DNA of 64,000 nt, from positions 1,612,001-1,676,000 of the forward strand of contig NZ_CP055156.1 in NCBI RefSeq assembly GCF_014217805.1, read 5' to 3'. This DNA is from Adhaeribacter swui (lineage in GTDB: Bacteria; Bacteroidota; Bacteroidia; Cytophagales; Hymenobacteraceae). Position numbers and translations under genes: made by a program. The notes under the pieces are model-generated. The model ran no database searches. It had not been told where the DNA came from and saw only the letters and a list, made by a program, of their open reading frames with translations. Positions 18,074 through 27,708 of this stretch are shown one piece after another (the first letter of the stretch is position 1; each line of letters begins with the position of its first letter).

Positions 18074-18832
18074 TTATTCAAAAGCATTCACCCGGCTCCG
18101 GACGGAGGCAATGGTTTGCATAAACTCCGGGTTACTTTCAACCTCACTGCCCACCACAATCATATCTGCGCCGGCCTGCAAAGCATCTTCTATTTTTTGC
18201 GCCGAATTAATGCCACCACCCACAATCAAAGGTACCTCCGTAGCTTGCCTTACCGCCTGAATCATAGCTGCCGGTATAGGGTTTTGTGCGCCGCTGCCCG
18301 CATCTAAAAAAATAAGGCGCAATCCTAACAACTCACCCGCTAAAGCCGTGCTGGCGGCGATAGTGGGCTTATTACGGGGTATGGGCATACTGCCGCTCAT
18401 ATACGACGCCGTGGTGGGTTGCCCGGCATCAATAAGCATATAACCCGTAGGTAAAACTTCTAATTTGCTGGCTTTTAAAAGAGGGGCAGCCAGTACGTGC
18501 TGCCCAATTAAAAATTCCGGATTACGGCCCGATATCAACGAAAGCAATAATATAGCATCAGCTTGCGCATCAATGTGTAAGCTACTGCTGGGGAAAAGAA
18601 TTACCGGAATGTTGCTTTTTTGCTTTAATAAAGAAATAAGCGGCCCCTGGTTAGCGGTAGTAACCAGGCTGCCGCCTACCAAAAAATAATCGATAGAATA
18701 AGACTCACTCATTTGAATAAGTCTCTCGCAAGCTGCTGCTGTTAGATTATCAGGGTCGAGCAGTACCGCAAATAACTTTTGTTTCTGTTGTTTTTTCTGG
18801 ACTATTTGTTCGTAAATCCGGCTAAACGGCAT
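18074..18832 (-). CDS. geranylgeranylglyceryl phosphate synthase family protein (PcrB/GGGPS)
   Basis: The TIM-barrel prenyltransferase family joins a polyprenyl diphosphate to glycerol-1-phosphate through an ether bond, the first step of archaeal-type lipids; some Bacteroidota carry members. I chose the ATG at 18830-18832 (MPFSRIYEQIV, 252 residues), because a longer frame from 18889 would run deep into the upstream gene and adds sequence unlike the family. Motifs are FAVLLDPDNL (about residues 20-29), FLVGGSLV, and the phosphate-binding VGGGINSAQKIEDALQAGAD followed by VVGSEVE near the end. The chosen start overlaps the preceding gene by 11 bases. Prenyl length and downstream lipid fate are unknown. 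Confidence 0.88.
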   Translation of the reverse strand: MPFSRIYEQIVQKKQQKQKLFAVLLDPDNLTAAACERLIQMSESYSIDYFLVGGSLVTTANQGPLISLLKQKSNIPVILFPSSSLHIDAQADAILLLSLISGRNPEFLIGQHVLAAPLLKASKLEVLPTGYMLIDAGQPTTASYMSGSMPIPRNKPTIAASTALAGELLGLRLIFLDAGSGAQNPIPAAMIQAVRQATEVPLIVGGGINSAQKIEDALQAGADMIVVGSEVESNPEFMQTIASVRSRVNAFE

Positions 18833-19412
18833 CCTCTTCGTGGTATGAAAAATCAATATCCCTGGTTTCAGGCTCTTTTGTGACCACAATATCAGGATTT
18901 TTGGGCACTTGCAGGTAGTCTTCTAATTTTTTGGTAACATACACCAATAAAAACGCCGTAATTTGGGTAGATAAAGCTTTAGCCATTTCGGACTCCATAA
19001 AAGCCTTGGTTAACTCGCCCATAAACGAGGGTTGCGGCGATTGGGGCTGGTAAAACGAACTTACCGGCGGTACCTGGCCCGCCTGGTAGTTGTAATTATC
19101 GTTATCGGGGGCAATACCATCCCGGTGCGTACCAGCAGCAGCTGTTCGCGTAGTAGTTGCTGTTAGCTGTTTTTGCAGACCAGTTTTTAAGGCTTTACTT
19201 TTTTTTTTACGGCCTCCTCCTCCCCGAAGCATTTTACTTAATAACCACACTCCCACTAAAGCGCCGCCGCCAATAAGCACCTTTTTGCCTATTTCCTGCG
19301 ATTGATTTTTTAATTCTGCAACATCGCCCAGTAAAGCATTCTTATATTCTTGCTTCTGTCTTTCCAAAAACTCTCTTTTATCTTCGAAAAGCGGATTATT
19401 TAGTTCGTTCAT
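18822..19412 (-). CDS. hypothetical membrane-associated protein, coupled to a holin-like protein and GGGPS
   Basis: The 196-residue protein opens with a charged probable helix (NPLFEDKREFLERQKQEYK), then a hydrophobic glycine-rich segment (VLIGGGALVGVWLLSKML, about 45-62). A very basic patch (GGGGRKKKSK, about 64-73), a Gln/Pro-rich linker and a second amphipathic or hydrophobic segment (about 136-160) follow. I recognise no family. It overlaps the holin-like gene by 4 bases (ATGA type) and the GGGPS gene by 11 bases, so the three are almost certainly one transcript. The layout suggests a membrane-adaptor protein. Confidence 0.75.
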   Translation of the reverse strand: MNELNNPLFEDKREFLERQKQEYKNALLGDVAELKNQSQEIGKKVLIGGGALVGVWLLSKMLRGGGGRKKKSKALKTGLQKQLTATTTRTAAAGTHRDGIAPDNDNYNYQAGQVPPVSSFYQPQSPQPSFMGELTKAFMESEMAKALSTQITAFLLVYVTKKLEDYLQVPKNPDIVVTKEPETRDIDFSYHEEDAV

Positions 19413-19783
19413 AATGGTTGATTTCTTTTATCGTCTTTGTATACAGTATTATCGAAAGTTTTGTCGGCCAGGTTATTAAATATTTTTTTATCAACGCCCA
19501 TAATTACTATTACTAGCAAAATAACGTAGAATAAAGTTACAATTCCGAAACCCCAAAAATGGCTATCGAGTAAATCATTCAGGAGTAGGCCAATAAATAT
19601 ATTAAAAAATATTAAGGCCATAAAAGCAGCAAAGCCTAGTACTACGGCGCGCATTAAGCCTACAAACCCATCTTTCAGTTTGGTTTGTACTTCTAACTTT
19701 ATCAGATCGATGCGGGTATCAATATAACCCATTAAATTGCTGATCAGGCTTTCCGTTTTAGAGCCTTTGTCGTCGTTAAGCAT
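19409..19783 (-). CDS. phage holin superfamily III-like membrane protein
   Basis: The 124-residue protein has a charged N-terminal helix (LMGYIDTRIDLIKLEVQTKL, about 17-36) and two adjacent transmembrane segments (about 48-72 and 77-97, split by DLLDSHFWG). This fits the 'phage holin family / putative superfamily III holin-X' group, common in bacterial chromosomes and usually not phage-borne. No other phage gene is near. It heads a three-gene coupled set ending in the GGGPS gene, so a role in membrane organisation fits better than lysis. Confidence 0.75.
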   Translation of the reverse strand: MLNDDKGSKTESLISNLMGYIDTRIDLIKLEVQTKLKDGFVGLMRAVVLGFAAFMALIFFNIFIGLLLNDLLDSHFWGFGIVTLFYVILLVIVIMGVDKKIFNNLADKTFDNTVYKDDKRNQPL

Positions 19784-19885
19784 AGTGTTGGTTTAGTTAA
19801 GTCTAGTTACGTGTACGTTATTAAAGTAAAAAATATTAAGGAACCACTATTATTTGAAAATTGTATTACGAATTTTAAAGCATAA

Positions 19886-21037
19886 TTGTCTAAAAAAAGC
19901 GTTATTTTTAAAATAGCGCTTATATATAATCCGCAGGTATCTTTGAATCAGAATTATTATACCGTATTAGAAGTAAATCCTTCTGCTACGGCCGCCGAAA
20001 TAAAAGCTGCTTACAAGAGGCTGGCCCGGCAGTATCACCCGGATAAACACCAGGGCAACCCTTTGTTTGAAGAAAAGTTTAAGGTGGTGAACGAGGCGTA
20101 TCAGGTTTTATCCGACGAGAAGAAGCGCGCTGTGTATGATTGGCAGTTGCAATACTTACTTGCGCAGCTACGTGCCATGCAACAAACCCAGTACCAGGTT
20201 CCGGTGCGCACCCGGGAACCAGCTACTTATGCTGAACGGCACTACCGCAACATTCCCCAGCGGCAATTTCAACGCAAAGATTTAAAAATAGTTATTGCCA
20301 TTTTTGTAGGCATTATAATAGCCAGCTTGCTGGTAAAATTATTAATGGACCATATTACCGGTATGAGTAACTACCGGGCGGCGCTGCAATATATTAAAAC
20401 GGAACAATGGAGCCGGGCCCACAGCTTACTCACCAAAACCATATATTTTAAACCCAACTTTGTCGATGCTTACTCGCGTAGGGCCAGAATCGAGATGAAT
20501 GTTTACGAGAATTATCCGGCCGCTATCTCGGACTTAAACGAAGCTATTACACGAACCAAGCAACCTGCTGCCGAGTTATTTTACGATAAAGGACGGTGTT
20601 ACGAAAAGCTGCGCCGCGACACCTTAGCCGAAAACCAAATGACACGGGCCATTCAGGTAAACCAGGTTTATGCACCCGCCTATTTTGAACGTGGCATGAT
20701 CCGGGCTACTTTTTTAAATACCTATCCGCAAGCCATTCAGGATTTTAGCTCTTTTTTAAAATTTCCGCACACCGATGCCCTTAAACGGAGCGAAGCTTTA
20801 TTATACCGGGGTTATTGTTATTATTTAATAGGCGAGCCTCAAAAAGCAATCCCGGATTACCAGCAAGCCTTAACTAATAAATCGCAGGAAGGCCGCTTGC
20901 TTTACTTAATTGGCAAAGCTTATTACGATTTAGACCGGAAAGACGAGGCTTGTCAGTTTTTTTCGCAAGCTTATAAAAAAGGCTATGCTTCGGCATCCTA
21001 CGACTTATATCAATATTGTAAATTAAAAGTGGAGTAA
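19886..21037 (+). CDS. membrane J-domain/TPR protein
   Basis: The 383-residue protein begins with a DnaJ domain (about 23-90) containing HPD in [12 protein letters not shown]-domains recruit and stimulate Hsp70 (DnaK). One strong transmembrane segment follows (about 134-155, [20 protein letters not shown]), then TPR-like repeats to the end (about 165-380). Domains on either side of a single membrane segment should face opposite compartments. The start is uncertain: TTG at 19886 gives this length; TTG at 19943 gives a protein beginning [12 protein letters not shown], nearer the usual J-domain start. No ATG precedes the J-domain. Confidence 0.85.
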   Translation: MSKKSVIFKIALIYNPQVSLNQNYYTVLEVNPSATAAEIKAAYKRLARQYHPDKHQGNPLFEEKFKVVNEAYQVLSDEKKRAVYDWQLQYLLAQLRAMQQTQYQVPVRTREPATYAERHYRNIPQRQFQRKDLKIVIAIFVGIIIASLLVKLLMDHITGMSNYRAALQYIKTEQWSRAHSLLTKTIYFKPNFVDAYSRRARIEMNVYENYPAAISDLNEAITRTKQPAAELFYDKGRCYEKLRRDTLAENQMTRAIQVNQVYAPAYFERGMIRATFLNTYPQAIQDFSSFLKFPHTDALKRSEALLYRGYCYYLIGEPQKAIPDYQQALTNKSQEGRLLYLIGKAYYDLDRKDEACQFFSQAYKKGYASASYDLYQYCKLKVE

Positions 21038-21111
21038 AAGGTTATAAACTTTCGAAAAAGCTACCTGTTTAAATTTAATTGTTAGTTTAACAAGTTATAG
21101 ACCCTAACAAG

Positions 21112-21141
21112 AAAGTAGCCTTATACGCGTCGGCTTTTTTA
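21112..21141 (+). terminator. probable terminator after the J-domain/TPR gene
   Basis: AGCC (21117-21120) pairs with GGCT (21132-21135), flanked by A-rich and T-rich ends that extend the stem imperfectly. It is about 80 bases after the stop. Confidence 0.45.
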
Positions 21142-21263
21142 TTATGGTTGATTCTAAAAGCCTTATCAAGAAATTAATTGTTTATTAATGGAATTTAAAT
21201 CGGTGAATCGTAACTTGGGGCTCGATTTAATGGTAAATAATAATTTTATCTAATACTAAACTT

Positions 21264-22901
21264 ATGCAACCAGAAGAAAACGGAACACAAAACTCATCCG
21301 GGCAAAACGGTACTGCTACTAACGGAGCAGCTACCAGCGGCGAGAAACAAATTCTCACCACCCGGCAAGGACACCCCGTTACTGACAACCAGAATATCCG
21401 CACCGTTGGTAACCGGGGACCGGCTACCATGGAGAACTACCACTTTATAGAAAAAATCTCTCACTTCGACCGCGAACGGATTCCGGAACGTGTAGTGCAC
21501 GCTCGCGGAGCCGGAGCTCACGGTATTTTTGAAGCTTACGGTACAGTAGGCGGCGAGCCAATTGCCAAATACACCCGTGCTAAATTATTTCAGCAAAAAG
21601 GAAAACAAACCCCGGTATTCGTGCGGTTTTCTACGGTAGGTCACGGGGGCCATTCTCCAGAAACCTTGCGCGACCCGCGTGGTTTTGCCGTTAAATTTTA
21701 CACCGAAGATGGTAACTGGGATTTAGTAGGTAATAACCTTAAAATTTTCTTTATCCGGGATGCCATGAAATTTCCGGATTTAATTCACTCGCAAAAACCA
21801 GATCCGGTAACCAACATTCAAAGTGGCGAGCGGATATTTGATTTTATCTGCAATACTCCGGAATCTACCCATATGGCTACTTTCCTGTTTTCGCCGTGGG
21901 GTATTCCGGCTAACTACCGGCAAATGCAAGGCTCTGGCGTAAACACCTACAAGTGGGTAAATGCCGATGGCGAAGCCGTGTTGGTTAAATACCACTGGGA
22001 GCCATTGAAACAAGGCATTCGTAACTTAACCCAAGCCGAAGCCGAAGCTATTCAGGCGAAAAACTTTAACCACGCTACCCAGGATTTGTTCCAGGCTATT
22101 GATAAAGGCGACTATCCGGAGTGGGAATTGTGCGTGCAGATTATGAGCGATGATGAGCATCCAGAATTAGACTTTGATCCGTTGGACGATACCAAGCTGT
22201 GGCCAACCGATCAGTTCCCGTTCTTGCCAGTAGGTAAAATGACTTTGAACCGGAATCCGGAAGATTATTTTAACGAAGTAGAGCAGTCTGCTTTTGGTAC
22301 CGGCGTTTTAGTTGATGGTTTGGATTTCTCTGATGACAAAATGTTACAGGGCCGGACTTTCTCCTATTCTGATACCCAGCGTTACCGCGTAGGACCAAAC
22401 TACTTGCAATTGCCAATTAACGCTCCTAAGAACCAGGTGGTAACGAACCAGCGTGGTGGACAAATGTCTTACAAAACAGACTTTGCACAAGGCCAGAACA
22501 AGCACATAAACTACGAGCCCTCTACCTTAAACAATGTAAAAGAAGCTCCAAAAGTCGGTAAAGATTATATGCCGCGCTACGAAGCAAATTTAGTTCGTCA
22601 GAAGATCGACCGTACCAACGACTTTAAACAGGCCGGCGAAACGTACCGGAACTTTGAAGATTGGGAACGCGACGATTTAATTAACAACCTGGTAAATACC
22701 TTGGCTACTTGCGACAAGCGTATTCAGGATAAAATGATTGAGAACTTTACTTTAGCCGATGAAGATTATGGCCGTCGGGTAGCCGAAGGATTAAGCAAAA
22801 CTACTAAATCGCAAGAAGATAAAGGACCAAGCGGAGCAACTTCGCCACAAGCCGGCGTACAAGAAGCCCAGGAAGTTTCGCACGAAGCGAAGCCGTACTA
22901 A
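21264..22901 (+). CDS. katA: catalase (monofunctional, heme)
   Basis: The enzyme dismutates hydrogen peroxide to water and oxygen. The 545 residues give a small-subunit, clade-3-like catalase with a short polar N-terminal extension and a Ser/Gln/Glu-rich tail. The catalytic His79 is in [11 protein letters not shown], the distal Asn near 151 in [18 protein letters not shown], and the proximal heme-ligand Tyr368 in [10 protein letters not shown]. No signal peptide is seen, so it is probably cytoplasmic. It is monocistronic with a clear terminator. No OxyR-type regulator gene is adjacent. Confidence 0.97.
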   Translation: MQPEENGTQNSSGQNGTATNGAATSGEKQILTTRQGHPVTDNQNIRTVGNRGPATMENYHFIEKISHFDRERIPERVVHARGAGAHGIFEAYGTVGGEPIAKYTRAKLFQQKGKQTPVFVRFSTVGHGGHSPETLRDPRGFAVKFYTEDGNWDLVGNNLKIFFIRDAMKFPDLIHSQKPDPVTNIQSGERIFDFICNTPESTHMATFLFSPWGIPANYRQMQGSGVNTYKWVNADGEAVLVKYHWEPLKQGIRNLTQAEAEAIQAKNFNHATQDLFQAIDKGDYPEWELCVQIMSDDEHPELDFDPLDDTKLWPTDQFPFLPVGKMTLNRNPEDYFNEVEQSAFGTGVLVDGLDFSDDKMLQGRTFSYSDTQRYRVGPNYLQLPINAPKNQVVTNQRGGQMSYKTDFAQGQNKHINYEPSTLNNVKEAPKVGKDYMPRYEANLVRQKIDRTNDFKQAGETYRNFEDWERDDLINNLVNTLATCDKRIQDKMIENFTLADEDYGRRVAEGLSKTTKSQEDKGPSGATSPQAGVQEAQEVSHEAKPY

Positions 22902-22925
22902 TTTTAAAAATTTTCAAATTTCAGG

Positions 22926-22958
22926 AAGCCATCTTCTTACGCAGGAGATGGCTTTTTT
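22926..22958 (+). terminator. terminator of katA
   Basis: AAGCCATCT (22926-22934) pairs with AGATGGCTT (22946-22954), followed by TTTT. The remainder of the 308-base gap to 23209 holds only AT-rich sequence and a candidate promoter box. Confidence 0.88.
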
Positions 22959-23174
22959 ATTTGAATTGTTTTTAACGCCGCATTATTTAAAATTTTAGCA
23001 CTTCTTAAAACCAAATCTTAAAAAAAGCGGGCTTAGGTTCACAGCTCCTCCGATCTACAATCTCCAAAAGGCATAATTTAAAAAAGCGGATTATCTTCTG
23101 CTAATACCTGTAATTAAAACAAAGGCCCATCCCGCAAATTTGCTACAGAATCTTTCGGGGAAACTTTCTCTCGC

Positions 23175-23182
23175 TACCTTTG
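23175..23182 (+). promoter_or_regulatory. candidate -7 box for the HPP gene
   Basis: TACCTTTG matches TAnnTTTG and would start transcription about 20 bases before the ATG at 23210. A TTTG lies 31 bases upstream, too far for the consensus, so the -33 box is unclear. Confidence 0.4.
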
Positions 23183-23209
23183 TTTAAAATTCTATTTAGA
23201 AATTATTGC

Positions 23210-23791
23210 ATGAAGAAAAAGTTGAAAAAGCATGCCCGTCGAGCCAGGTATGTTTTTTATAAAGAAACGCTGCTGGATTTCCAAGAACATTTCTGGACTT
23301 TTATTGGCTCTTTTATAGGCATTAGCTTAATTGGTTTATTAAACAGCCGCTATTTCTCGGCATCCGATAATCTTTTTTTAATTGGCTCTTTTGGCGCTTC
23401 TTCCGTGTTAACCTATGGTATTATCAATAGCCCTTTGGCTCAACCCCGTAATTTAATCGGCGGACATGTTCTTTCGGCCCTGGTAGGGGTTACCGTCCAT
23501 CAGTTAATTCCTCATGAGTTATGGCTGGCTAGTGCGCTTTCGGTATCGCTTTCCATTGTGTTGATGCAAATAACAAAAACCCTGCACCCGCCGGGCGGAG
23601 CTACCGCCTTAATCGCTACTATCGGTTCGCCTAAAATTCAAAGCTTAGGCTACTTTTACGTGTTAAGCCCGGTACTATCGGGCGTAATAATACTCTTGCT
23701 CGTGGCCCTAGTATTTAATAACCTAACGCCACACCGCCGTTATCCGATAAACAAGCACTGGTATAAAGTATGGAAACGCCGTTACCGCTAA
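23210..23791 (+). CDS. HPP family membrane protein
   Basis: The 193-residue integral membrane protein has a basic N-terminus (MKKKLKKHARRARY) and about four to five hydrophobic segments. The family signature is LHPPGGATALIATIG (about residues 119-133). Chloroplast and cyanobacterial HPP members transport nitrite; the substrate here is unknown. I chose the ATG at 23210 over a TTG 30 bases upstream that overlaps the promoter box. It is convergent with the ClC gene and stands in a run of anion-transport families. Confidence 0.88.
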   Translation: MKKKLKKHARRARYVFYKETLLDFQEHFWTFIGSFIGISLIGLLNSRYFSASDNLFLIGSFGASSVLTYGIINSPLAQPRNLIGGHVLSALVGVTVHQLIPHELWLASALSVSLSIVLMQITKTLHPPGGATALIATIGSPKIQSLGYFYVLSPVLSGVIILLLVALVFNNLTPHRRYPINKHWYKVWKRRYR

Positions 23792-23851
23792 TCATTCCAC
23801 CATTTTAGAATCGGCTTCTGCTTGTTATTTTCTACCAGTTCAGATTATGAG

Positions 23852-25741
23852 CTATTCTTTTGCATTCTTTTTTCCTGTCGTCATTAATTTTTGTCCGTGT
23901 TGCAATATCCGTAGCCGGTACTTTTTCAGGGAGAGATTAGGAACTTGTTTTTCGTGCTCTTCTATGTTCTTTTTATAGGCCGCAATTATATCTTTATAAG
24001 TGAGCACGCCAATCAACGTATTTTCTTTGGATACTACGGGTAAAACGTCTACATTTTCTTTCGCCATTATTTCTACCGCCGTACGCAGGCTGCTGGCAAT
24101 AGATATAGAAGTGGGTTTTCGTTTTATGAGGGTTCCGACTAAAGTATCCGGCTGATGATGATTACTAAATAAGTTGGAAGAACTGATGATACCCTTGAAG
24201 CTTTGGTCCGGATTTACTATAACAAAATAGTTATTGGTATCTTCCTGCTCTTTTTTCAACCATTCCCGGACTTCGCCAATCTGATTTTCCGCACTTAGAG
24301 CGAGTCCATTCTCCTGAATCACCTGGCCAATGCTTGTTTTTTCCAAAATATCCGGCTCGTAGGAATGCGGTGTTTTTACTCCCCGGCGAGCAATTTTCTC
24401 GGTCATAATGGTATTCTCCATCAGAAAAAAGGAAATAAAATACGAGGCAGTACAGGAAGCTAAAAGCGGCAGTAAAGCATTCGACTGCGCGGTGGTTTCA
24501 ATGGCAAAAATAATAGAGGTGAGCAGCGCCCGGGAAGCTCCCGCAAACATAGCCGACATGCCTACCAGAGCCGCTAAGGTAAGCGTAATACCCGCACCTG
24601 GAAACAAATAGTTAATCAATCCTCCTAATAAAGCACCCGTAGCCGCACCAATCGTTAACAAAGGCGCCAGGGTACCACCGGACGTGCCACTCCCTAAGGC
24701 AATGGCCCAAGAAATAAATTTAAAAAAGCACAACGATAATACTATCTGTAAGGGCATCGTACCCGAGAGAATATCGGTAATATTCTCATAGCCCACACCC
24801 AGAGTACGTGGCGCAAAATACCCCACCACTCCCACTACTAATCCGCCCAAGGAGGGCCACCACATCCAGTGGATCGGCAGCTTTTCGAAAGCATCTTCAA
24901 TCCAATAAACCGCTTTGGTCACCAGCACCGATACTATGCCTACTAAAATTCCGATAGCACTATAGGCAGCTAAAGCGGTGTTAGAAGGAACCGTAATAAA
25001 TTTTTCGATAGGGAAAACTGGCCCTGATTCAAACAAATAATGGTGCCCGGCGGCTCCGGTAATACAGGCCAAAGCTACCGGAATAATAGAACGGGGCGAA
25101 AACTCAAATAACAGCAACTCAATAGCCAGGAAAATAGCGGCAATCGGGCTACCGAATATGGCCGACATACCGGCAGTAGCCCCGGCGGCGAGTAGTATTT
25201 TACGCTCAATGTGGGTAATATTTAATAATTGCCCCAACGTGGAACCAAGTGCCCCGCCCGTGGCAATAATTGGCCCTTCTGCCCCAAACGGACCGCCTGT
25301 ACCAATAGAGATAGCCGAAGAAACCGGTTTTAAATAAGTGATGGAAGGTTTTATTTTACTTTGATTGGTTAAAACCTGCTCCATAGCCTCAGGAATGCCA
25401 TGCCCCCGAATGGCCTTGGAGCCGTACAAAGCCATTAACCCAATAATTATTCCGCCAATAACCGGCACCACTATCACAAACGCACCCAAGGAATGATGCG
25501 CAGGGCTGTTTGGTTCTACCGAAAAGCTCCCATAAAAAGAGATATTCGTAACCAGATCAATTAAGTAAACCAATAATTTAGCAATGAAACTGATACACAC
25601 TCCTACCAAAACGGCCAAAGCTGCCATTAGTAATAGCCTTTGTTTATTGGGTGAAATCTGGGGCCGAATGTTCTCCGCCTCTAAGGTGGGAGTTAAAGAA
25701 ACCGAAATAGGAATTCCTTTATTAATGATCTTTCTTTCCAT
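23852..25741 (-). CDS. ClC family chloride channel/transporter with CBS domains
   Basis: The 629-residue protein has the ClC membrane core (about 35-455) and a C-terminal CBS pair (about 470-590). Selectivity-filter motifs are HGIPEAME (114-121), FGAEGP (152-157, with Glu155 at the gating-glutamate position) and GSGTSGGTLAPL near residue 350. Presence of the gating glutamate is compatible with a chloride/proton exchanger or a gated channel; the inner proton glutamate cannot be placed by eye. The CBS pair suggests regulation by adenine nucleotides, as in other ClCs. The bestrophin gene is divergent, with 112 bases between starts. Confidence 0.93.
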   Translation of the reverse strand: MERKIINKGIPISVSLTPTLEAENIRPQISPNKQRLLLMAALAVLVGVCISFIAKLLVYLIDLVTNISFYGSFSVEPNSPAHHSLGAFVIVVPVIGGIIIGLMALYGSKAIRGHGIPEAMEQVLTNQSKIKPSITYLKPVSSAISIGTGGPFGAEGPIIATGGALGSTLGQLLNITHIERKILLAAGATAGMSAIFGSPIAAIFLAIELLLFEFSPRSIIPVALACITGAAGHHYLFESGPVFPIEKFITVPSNTALAAYSAIGILVGIVSVLVTKAVYWIEDAFEKLPIHWMWWPSLGGLVVGVVGYFAPRTLGVGYENITDILSGTMPLQIVLSLCFFKFISWAIALGSGTSGGTLAPLLTIGAATGALLGGLINYLFPGAGITLTLAALVGMSAMFAGASRALLTSIIFAIETTAQSNALLPLLASCTASYFISFFLMENTIMTEKIARRGVKTPHSYEPDILEKTSIGQVIQENGLALSAENQIGEVREWLKKEQEDTNNYFVIVNPDQSFKGIISSSNLFSNHHQPDTLVGTLIKRKPTSISIASSLRTAVEIMAKENVDVLPVVSKENTLIGVLTYKDIIAAYKKNIEEHEKQVPNLSLKKYRLRILQHGQKLMTTGKKNAKE

Positions 25742-25788
25742 CTAGTGTTTTTATCGTCGCTCTTCCAGTACTTTCATACGTAGTTAGG

Positions 25789-25796
25789 CAAAGATA
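25789..25796 (-). promoter_or_regulatory. candidate -7 box for the ClC gene
   Basis: On the minus strand this reads TATCTTTG, matching TAnnTTTG, with a predicted start about 40 bases before the ClC ATG. The nearest TTTG upstream is 25 bases away, wider than usual. Confidence 0.4.
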
Positions 25797-25853
25797 GGTA
25801 GCTCCCGGTTAACGATGTTCCCAAAACTATCTATCATTCAGGATGGAACGATT

Positions 25854-26774
25854 ATGATTGTAAGAGAAAAACAAAATTGGCTTCGTTTACTTTTTGTCTG
25901 GCGGGGCTCCATTTTAAAGGATATTCTGCCCCGGTTAGTCTTTTTATTTTTATTTTCTGTACTGGTAGTCTACTTCCGGGGAAAGTTATTGGATTATGAT
26001 TTTTCTTTTAATCCGGTTCCTTTAACTTTTATTGGTATTGCTTTAGCCATTTTCTTAGGGTTCCGGAATAATGCCAGTTATGAACGCTTTTGGGAAGCGC
26101 GCAAACTCTGGGGCTCACTCTTAAATACCACTCGGTCTTTAACCCGGCAAGCAATAACCATGAGTGGCCTGTCGGCAAATTCACCCCAGGTAAGTTTGTT
26201 TGTGCATCTTCTAATTGCTTTTACTTACACCCTTAAGCATCAGCTCCGGCAAACAGAAGCCAACTCTGACCTGACCCGGTTATTACCCACATCCTTAGCT
26301 ACTTCTATCCAGAAAGGTCAGTATAAGCCCATACGCATATTAAAGGAATTAGGAATTTGGATACAACAAAGAAAGCAGGAAGGACACATCGATTCTGTGA
26401 CAGAAACGGCTTTTGATTATAATTTGAACAAACTGTCTGAAATTGTTGGCGGCTGTGAAAGAATTGCCAACACGCCTATTCCTTTCCCTTATACTTTGCT
26501 TTTACACCGCACTGTTTATGCTTATTGCTATTTGTTACCTTTTGGCTTAGTGGATAGTAGCGGCTGGATGACGCCCTTATTTGTTGTACTAACGGGATAC
26601 GCCTTTATGGGCTTAGATGCTGTTGTGAGTGAAATTGAGGAACCTTTTGGCTTGGAGCCTAACGATCTGGCTTTAAATGGAATGAGTAAAATGATTGAAT
26701 CAACCCTTCTGGAAATGATTGATTTAGAAGCTCCGTTTTTACCACCCCCGCATAATTCTTTCTTCATCGATTAA
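25854..26774 (+). CDS. bestrophin family anion channel (UPF0187)
   Basis: The 306-residue membrane protein resembles bacterial bestrophins, pentameric channels that can carry chloride or, in some bacterial homologues, cations. Family features are the start MIVREKQNWLRLLFVWRGSI, the segment FRNNASYERFWEARKLWG (about 75-92), which forms part of the pore region, and PLPFGLVDSSGW-like LLPFGLVDSSGWMTPL near 225-240. I chose the ATG at 25854 because it gives the typical N-terminus; an upstream ATG at 25815 adds 13 non-family residues. It lies between ClC and DoxX. Confidence 0.9.
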   Translation: MIVREKQNWLRLLFVWRGSILKDILPRLVFLFLFSVLVVYFRGKLLDYDFSFNPVPLTFIGIALAIFLGFRNNASYERFWEARKLWGSLLNTTRSLTRQAITMSGLSANSPQVSLFVHLLIAFTYTLKHQLRQTEANSDLTRLLPTSLATSIQKGQYKPIRILKELGIWIQQRKQEGHIDSVTETAFDYNLNKLSEIVGGCERIANTPIPFPYTLLLHRTVYAYCYLLPFGLVDSSGWMTPLFVVLTGYAFMGLDAVVSEIEEPFGLEPNDLALNGMSKMIESTLLEMIDLEAPFLPPPHNSFFID

Positions 26775-26807
26775 ACATTCCTGCTGAAGCAGGCAGGGGA
26801 AAGTTTT

Positions 26808-27266
26808 TTAATGTTCCGAAGCAGGCAATTGCGGACGAAAAATCTTATTATCTACTGAATAGCGCCCCGGGCCAACAATCATAAAAAATACCAACAAGCC
26901 CGTTATAAGGATAGAGAGCCAGAGTTCTGTATTTTCTAACCGGACACCCCGCTGCGGGTTCACCACCAGCATGGCGGTAATTACAATCGGGAACTGGCAA
27001 AGTATGGCAAAACGGGTTAAACAACCAATGGCAATCATCAGTCCGCCTACAATATGAAACATACTGGTGAATAGCAGGGCTTTTTCCATAGATACCAGCC
27101 GTTGACTGGAACTGAATAGATAAAACACATCACTGTTGTGCTCTAAAAACAAGATACCTTTTACAAAAAGAAACAATCCCAGCAGGAAGCGTAAGGCATC
27201 CATCCACCTGGGATTACTGGCGCTATTAAGGCGCTCCAAATGGTTTGGTTTTGGTGCTACGTTCAT
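26808..27266 (-). CDS. DoxX family membrane protein
   Basis: The 152-residue protein has four hydrophobic segments: FLLGLFLFVKGILFL (about 27-41), then about 70-85, 90-105 and 115-133. The layout is that of DoxX/DoxD-like quinol-linked proteins, and MFHIVGGLMIAIGCLTRFA near 69-87 is typical. Function in this group is unclear; some are thought to take part in redox balance at the membrane. It is convergent with the bestrophin gene; 33 bases separate them, including a small CCTGC/GCAGG hairpin (26780-26793). Confidence 0.82.
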   Translation of the reverse strand: MNVAPKPNHLERLNSASNPRWMDALRFLLGLFLFVKGILFLEHNSDVFYLFSSSQRLVSMEKALLFTSMFHIVGGLMIAIGCLTRFAILCQFPIVITAMLVVNPQRGVRLENTELWLSILITGLLVFFMIVGPGRYSVDNKIFRPQLPASEH

Positions 27267-27671
27267 GGTCTTACAATTAAATGATTATGCCTCTAATTAG
27301 TAGTATACGACTTATATTTAGATTAGGATGATTAGGTAAAGAGCTTGAAGTTGGCTGCCATTTGCTAATGTTTAAATTTTACATAATTGCTTAAGACTAC
27401 TCAGAACCAATTATTATTAAGTAAAATCTTCATCATATTTTTAAGAAGCTACCTTAAATAGCTAATGAAAACCCATGGAGGGTATTAAGTTTAACCGCTA
27501 ACTTCATGTACCCAGTAGATTATAATAAGCTTTTTGCCGCAGAAGAGGGAGTCAGTAGATAATTAAAGTAGGATAGAAAATAAGCCCTGTGCGCGAGATT
27601 ACGTATAGTTAATTAGTCTCATGCTGATCTCATACTAGACTGATGAAGGGCAAAACCTTAAATAGTACGCA
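27267..27671. other. gene-free AT-rich spacer
   Basis: No open frame with coding character, tRNA, long hairpin or tandem repeat is visible between the DoxX start and the tRNA terminator. No clear TAnnTTTG box for the DoxX gene was found here. Confidence 0.6.
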
Positions 27672-27703
27672 TAAAAAAAGCCTCAGATTTCTCTGAGGCT
27701 TTT
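27672..27703 (-). terminator. terminator of tRNA-Phe
   Basis: AAAAGCCTCAG pairs with CTGAGGCTTTT around ATTTCT; on the minus strand the hairpin is followed by a T-run. It begins 6 bases past the tRNA 3' end. Confidence 0.9.
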
Positions 27704-27708
27704 AAAGC

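Noticed and set aside
18833-18889. Longer GGGPS protein starting at 18889
   Set aside because: It would add 19 residues unlike the family and overlap the upstream gene by 68 bases; the ATG at 18832 gives the normal start.
19409-19783. Prophage remnant suggested by the holin-like protein
   Set aside because: No other phage gene, integrase or attachment site is nearby; this holin superfamily is commonly chromosomal.
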